Part shown: piece by piece, positions 8,181-9,164 of the stretch
How positions within the stretch are numbered: the stretch's first letter is position 1
Layout of the letters: every line of letters starts with the position of its first letter
Assembly (NCBI GenBank): GCA_003151895.1
Contig: PLYX01000082.1
Span: forward strand, 1-9,164
From: Solirubrobacterales bacterium
Lineage (GTDB): Bacteria; Actinomycetota; Thermoleophilia; Solirubrobacterales; Solirubrobacteraceae
Reading direction: 5' to 3'
DNA: 9,164 nt
Position numbers and translations under genes: made by a program
The notes under the pieces: generated by a model
What the model saw: only the letters and a program-made list of their open reading frames with translations
Database searches by the model: none
Told to the model about the DNA's origin: nothing

Positions 8181-8771
8181 ATGTTCCAGATTCGCATCCA
8201 CGGCCGTGGCGGTCAGGGCGTGGTCACCGCGGCGGAGATGCTCTCGCTCGCGGCCTTCAACGAGGATCGCTACGCGCAGGCGTTCCCGAGCTTTGGCTCG
8301 GAGCGCATGGGCGCGCCGGTTGTGGCGTTCTGCCGGATCGACGACCGCGAGATCCGCGTGCGCGAGCCGGTCATGGAGCCAGATGCGCTGATCGTCGCAG
8401 ACGCGACGCTGCTGCATCAGGTGGATGTCTTCGATGGATTGCGACCCGACGGCTTCATCCTCATCAACACCGCCAAGAGCTTCGACGAGCTCGGCCTCGG
8501 CGACTTCGTGAAGGGCTTGCCGCCCGAGCGGCTGGTGACCGTGCCCGCCTCCGATCTCGCGCGCGAGCACACCGGACGGCCGCTCGCCAACGCCGCGCTG
8601 CTCGGCGGCTTCGCGGCGCTGACCGAAGCGATCTCGCTCGACGCCGTGACGAGCGCGATCCGCGAACGCTTCGCCGGAGCGCTCGGCGAGCGCAACGTGG
8701 CGGCGGCGCGGGCCGCGCACGCGTGGGTGACGGACGAGCTGCGGGAGCTGACCGGTGCCGCGTCAGGTTGA
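8181..8771 (+). CDS. 2-oxoacid:ferredoxin oxidoreductase, gamma subunit
   Basis: A 196-residue cytoplasmic protein of the pyruvate/ketoisovalerate ferredoxin oxidoreductase gamma family (PF01558-type). The complex oxidatively decarboxylates a 2-oxoacid to acyl-CoA with reduction of ferredoxin. Evidence: N-terminal I-H-G-R-G-G-Q-G-V-V-T-A-A-E (6-19), F-P-S-F-G-S-E-R-M-G-A-P-V (35-47), I-V-A-D, a strand ending I-L-I-N-T-A-K-S (93-100), and a C-terminal N-x-A-L-L-G-G-F helix region. Length is normal for the family (about 180-200). The ATG at 8181 begins directly at the conserved strand, so the start is secure although only a weak GTAGG precedes it. The 3' end overlaps the alpha-subunit start by 17 nt. 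The substrate (pyruvate, branched-chain or 2-oxoglutarate) is not decided by this subunit. Confidence 0.93.
   Translation: MFQIRIHGRGGQGVVTAAEMLSLAAFNEDRYAQAFPSFGSERMGAPVVAFCRIDDREIRVREPVMEPDALIVADATLLHQVDVFDGLRPDGFILINTAKSFDELGLGDFVKGLPPERLVTVPASDLAREHTGRPLANAALLGGFAALTEAISLDAVTSAIRERFAGALGERNVAAARAAHAWVTDELRELTGAASG
8743..8747 (+). promoter_or_regulatory. Ribosome-binding site fixing the alpha-subunit start
   Basis: GGGAG within the end of the gamma gene, 7 nt before GTG at 8755. Good spacing, and it selects this GTG as the start of the overlapping alpha-subunit gene. Confidence 0.65.
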
Positions 8772-9164
8772 GGGCTCGCGCGCGGTTGCCGAGGCGGTGG
8801 CGCTGTGCCGGCCGGAGGTGATCTGCGCCTACCCCATCTCACCGCAGACGCACATCGTCGAGAACCTCTCGGCGCTCGTGAAGAGCGGCAAGCTCACGCC
8901 GTGCGAGTTCGTGAACGTCGAGTCGGAGTTCGCCGCGATGTCGGTGGCGATCGGCGCCTCGGCGACCGGCGCACGCGCCTACACGGCGACCGCCAGCCAG
9001 GGGCTGCTGTACATGGCCGAGGCGCTCTACAACGCCTCCGGGCTCGGCCTGCCGATCGTGATGACGGTGGCCAACCGCGCGATCGGCGCTCCTATCAACA
9101 TCTGGAACGACCACAGCGACTCGATGAGTCAGCGCGACAGCGGCTGGATCCAGCTCTACGCGGA
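8755..9164 (+). CDS. 2-oxoacid:ferredoxin oxidoreductase, alpha subunit (3' end outside window)
   Basis: From GTG 8755 the frame stays open to the right edge (136 complete codons), giving the N-terminal third of a PorA/VorA-type alpha subunit (pyrimidine-binding domain of the thiamine-diphosphate enzyme). Evidence: G-S-R-A-V-A-E-A-V (7-15), A-Y-P-I-S-P-Q-T (25-32), the V-E-S-E-F-A-A-M (55-62) helix, A-T-A-S-Q-G-L (78-84) and N-R-A-I-G-A-P-I-N-I-W-N-D-H-S-D (108-122), then Q-R-D-S-G-W-I-Q (126-133). The N-R-x-x-x-A-P-I-N-I-W-N-D pattern matches pyruvate-type PorA from archaea as I remember it. Family members are about 370-400 residues, so roughly two thirds lies outside. It overlaps the gamma gene by 17 nt in another frame, indicating an operon with translational coupling; a beta subunit would be expected next. 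Confidence 0.92.
   Translation, partial: MPRQVEGSRAVAEAVALCRPEVICAYPISPQTHIVENLSALVKSGKLTPCEFVNVESEFAAMSVAIGASATGARAYTATASQGLLYMAEALYNASGLGLPIVMTVANRAIGAPINIWNDHSDSMSQRDSGWIQLYA

Noticed and set aside
7422..8720. 432-residue open frame on the minus strand
   Set aside because: Spans antisense to both the UbiA and gamma-subunit genes and has no recognisable motif.

Overview
This is a high-GC window whose real genes show strong G/C preference at third codon positions. The gene content suggests an actinobacterium: a decaprenyl-phosphate phosphoribosyltransferase-type UbiA protein, an actinobacterial-style GT39/PMT_2 glycosyltransferase and a CPx-type metal ATPase. My guess is a deep-branching lineage such as Thermoleophilia/Solirubrobacterales, but this rests on protein 'feel' and not on any search.

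Layout. (1) 1-716 (+) is the C-terminal part of an exported-type glycoside hydrolase that runs in from the left edge. (2) 688-1059 (-) is a short single-pass membrane protein, possibly the N-terminal remnant of a larger cell-envelope enzyme. (3) 1123-1971 is a lower-GC decayed island. It holds a 257-bp element with perfect 18-bp terminal inverted repeats and no complete transposase (MITE-like), a truncated and internally deleted alpha/beta hydrolase pseudogene that starts at the element's right edge, and about 300 bp with nothing recognisable. (4) 1972-3855 (+) is a P1B heavy-metal ATPase with an atypical TPC membrane motif, an HV in place of the HP signature and no N-terminal metal-binding domain. 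(5) 3901-6754 (-) is a two-gene unit: a ferric-reductase-like di-heme membrane protein with a Ser/Thr-rich linker and an exported beta domain, overlapping a GT39-type glycosyltransferase. (6) 6755-7127 is a divergent regulatory region with a perfect dyad. (7) 7128-8036 (+) is the UbiA-family phosphoribosyltransferase. (8) 8181-9164 (+) is the start of a 2-oxoacid:ferredoxin oxidoreductase operon, gamma subunit then alpha subunit, the latter cut by the right edge.

Functional picture. Most of the genes concern the cell envelope: polysaccharide hydrolysis, lipid-linked arabinose precursor synthesis, polyprenyl-phosphate-dependent glycosylation, transmembrane electron transfer and metal export. 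The oxidoreductase operon at the right end belongs to central carbon and ferredoxin metabolism. I do not see a clearly new multi-gene defence or mobile system. The least ordinary items are the MITE-like element with its adjoining broken hydrolase, the haem-protein/glycosyltransferase overlap, and the divergent motifs of the metal ATPase.
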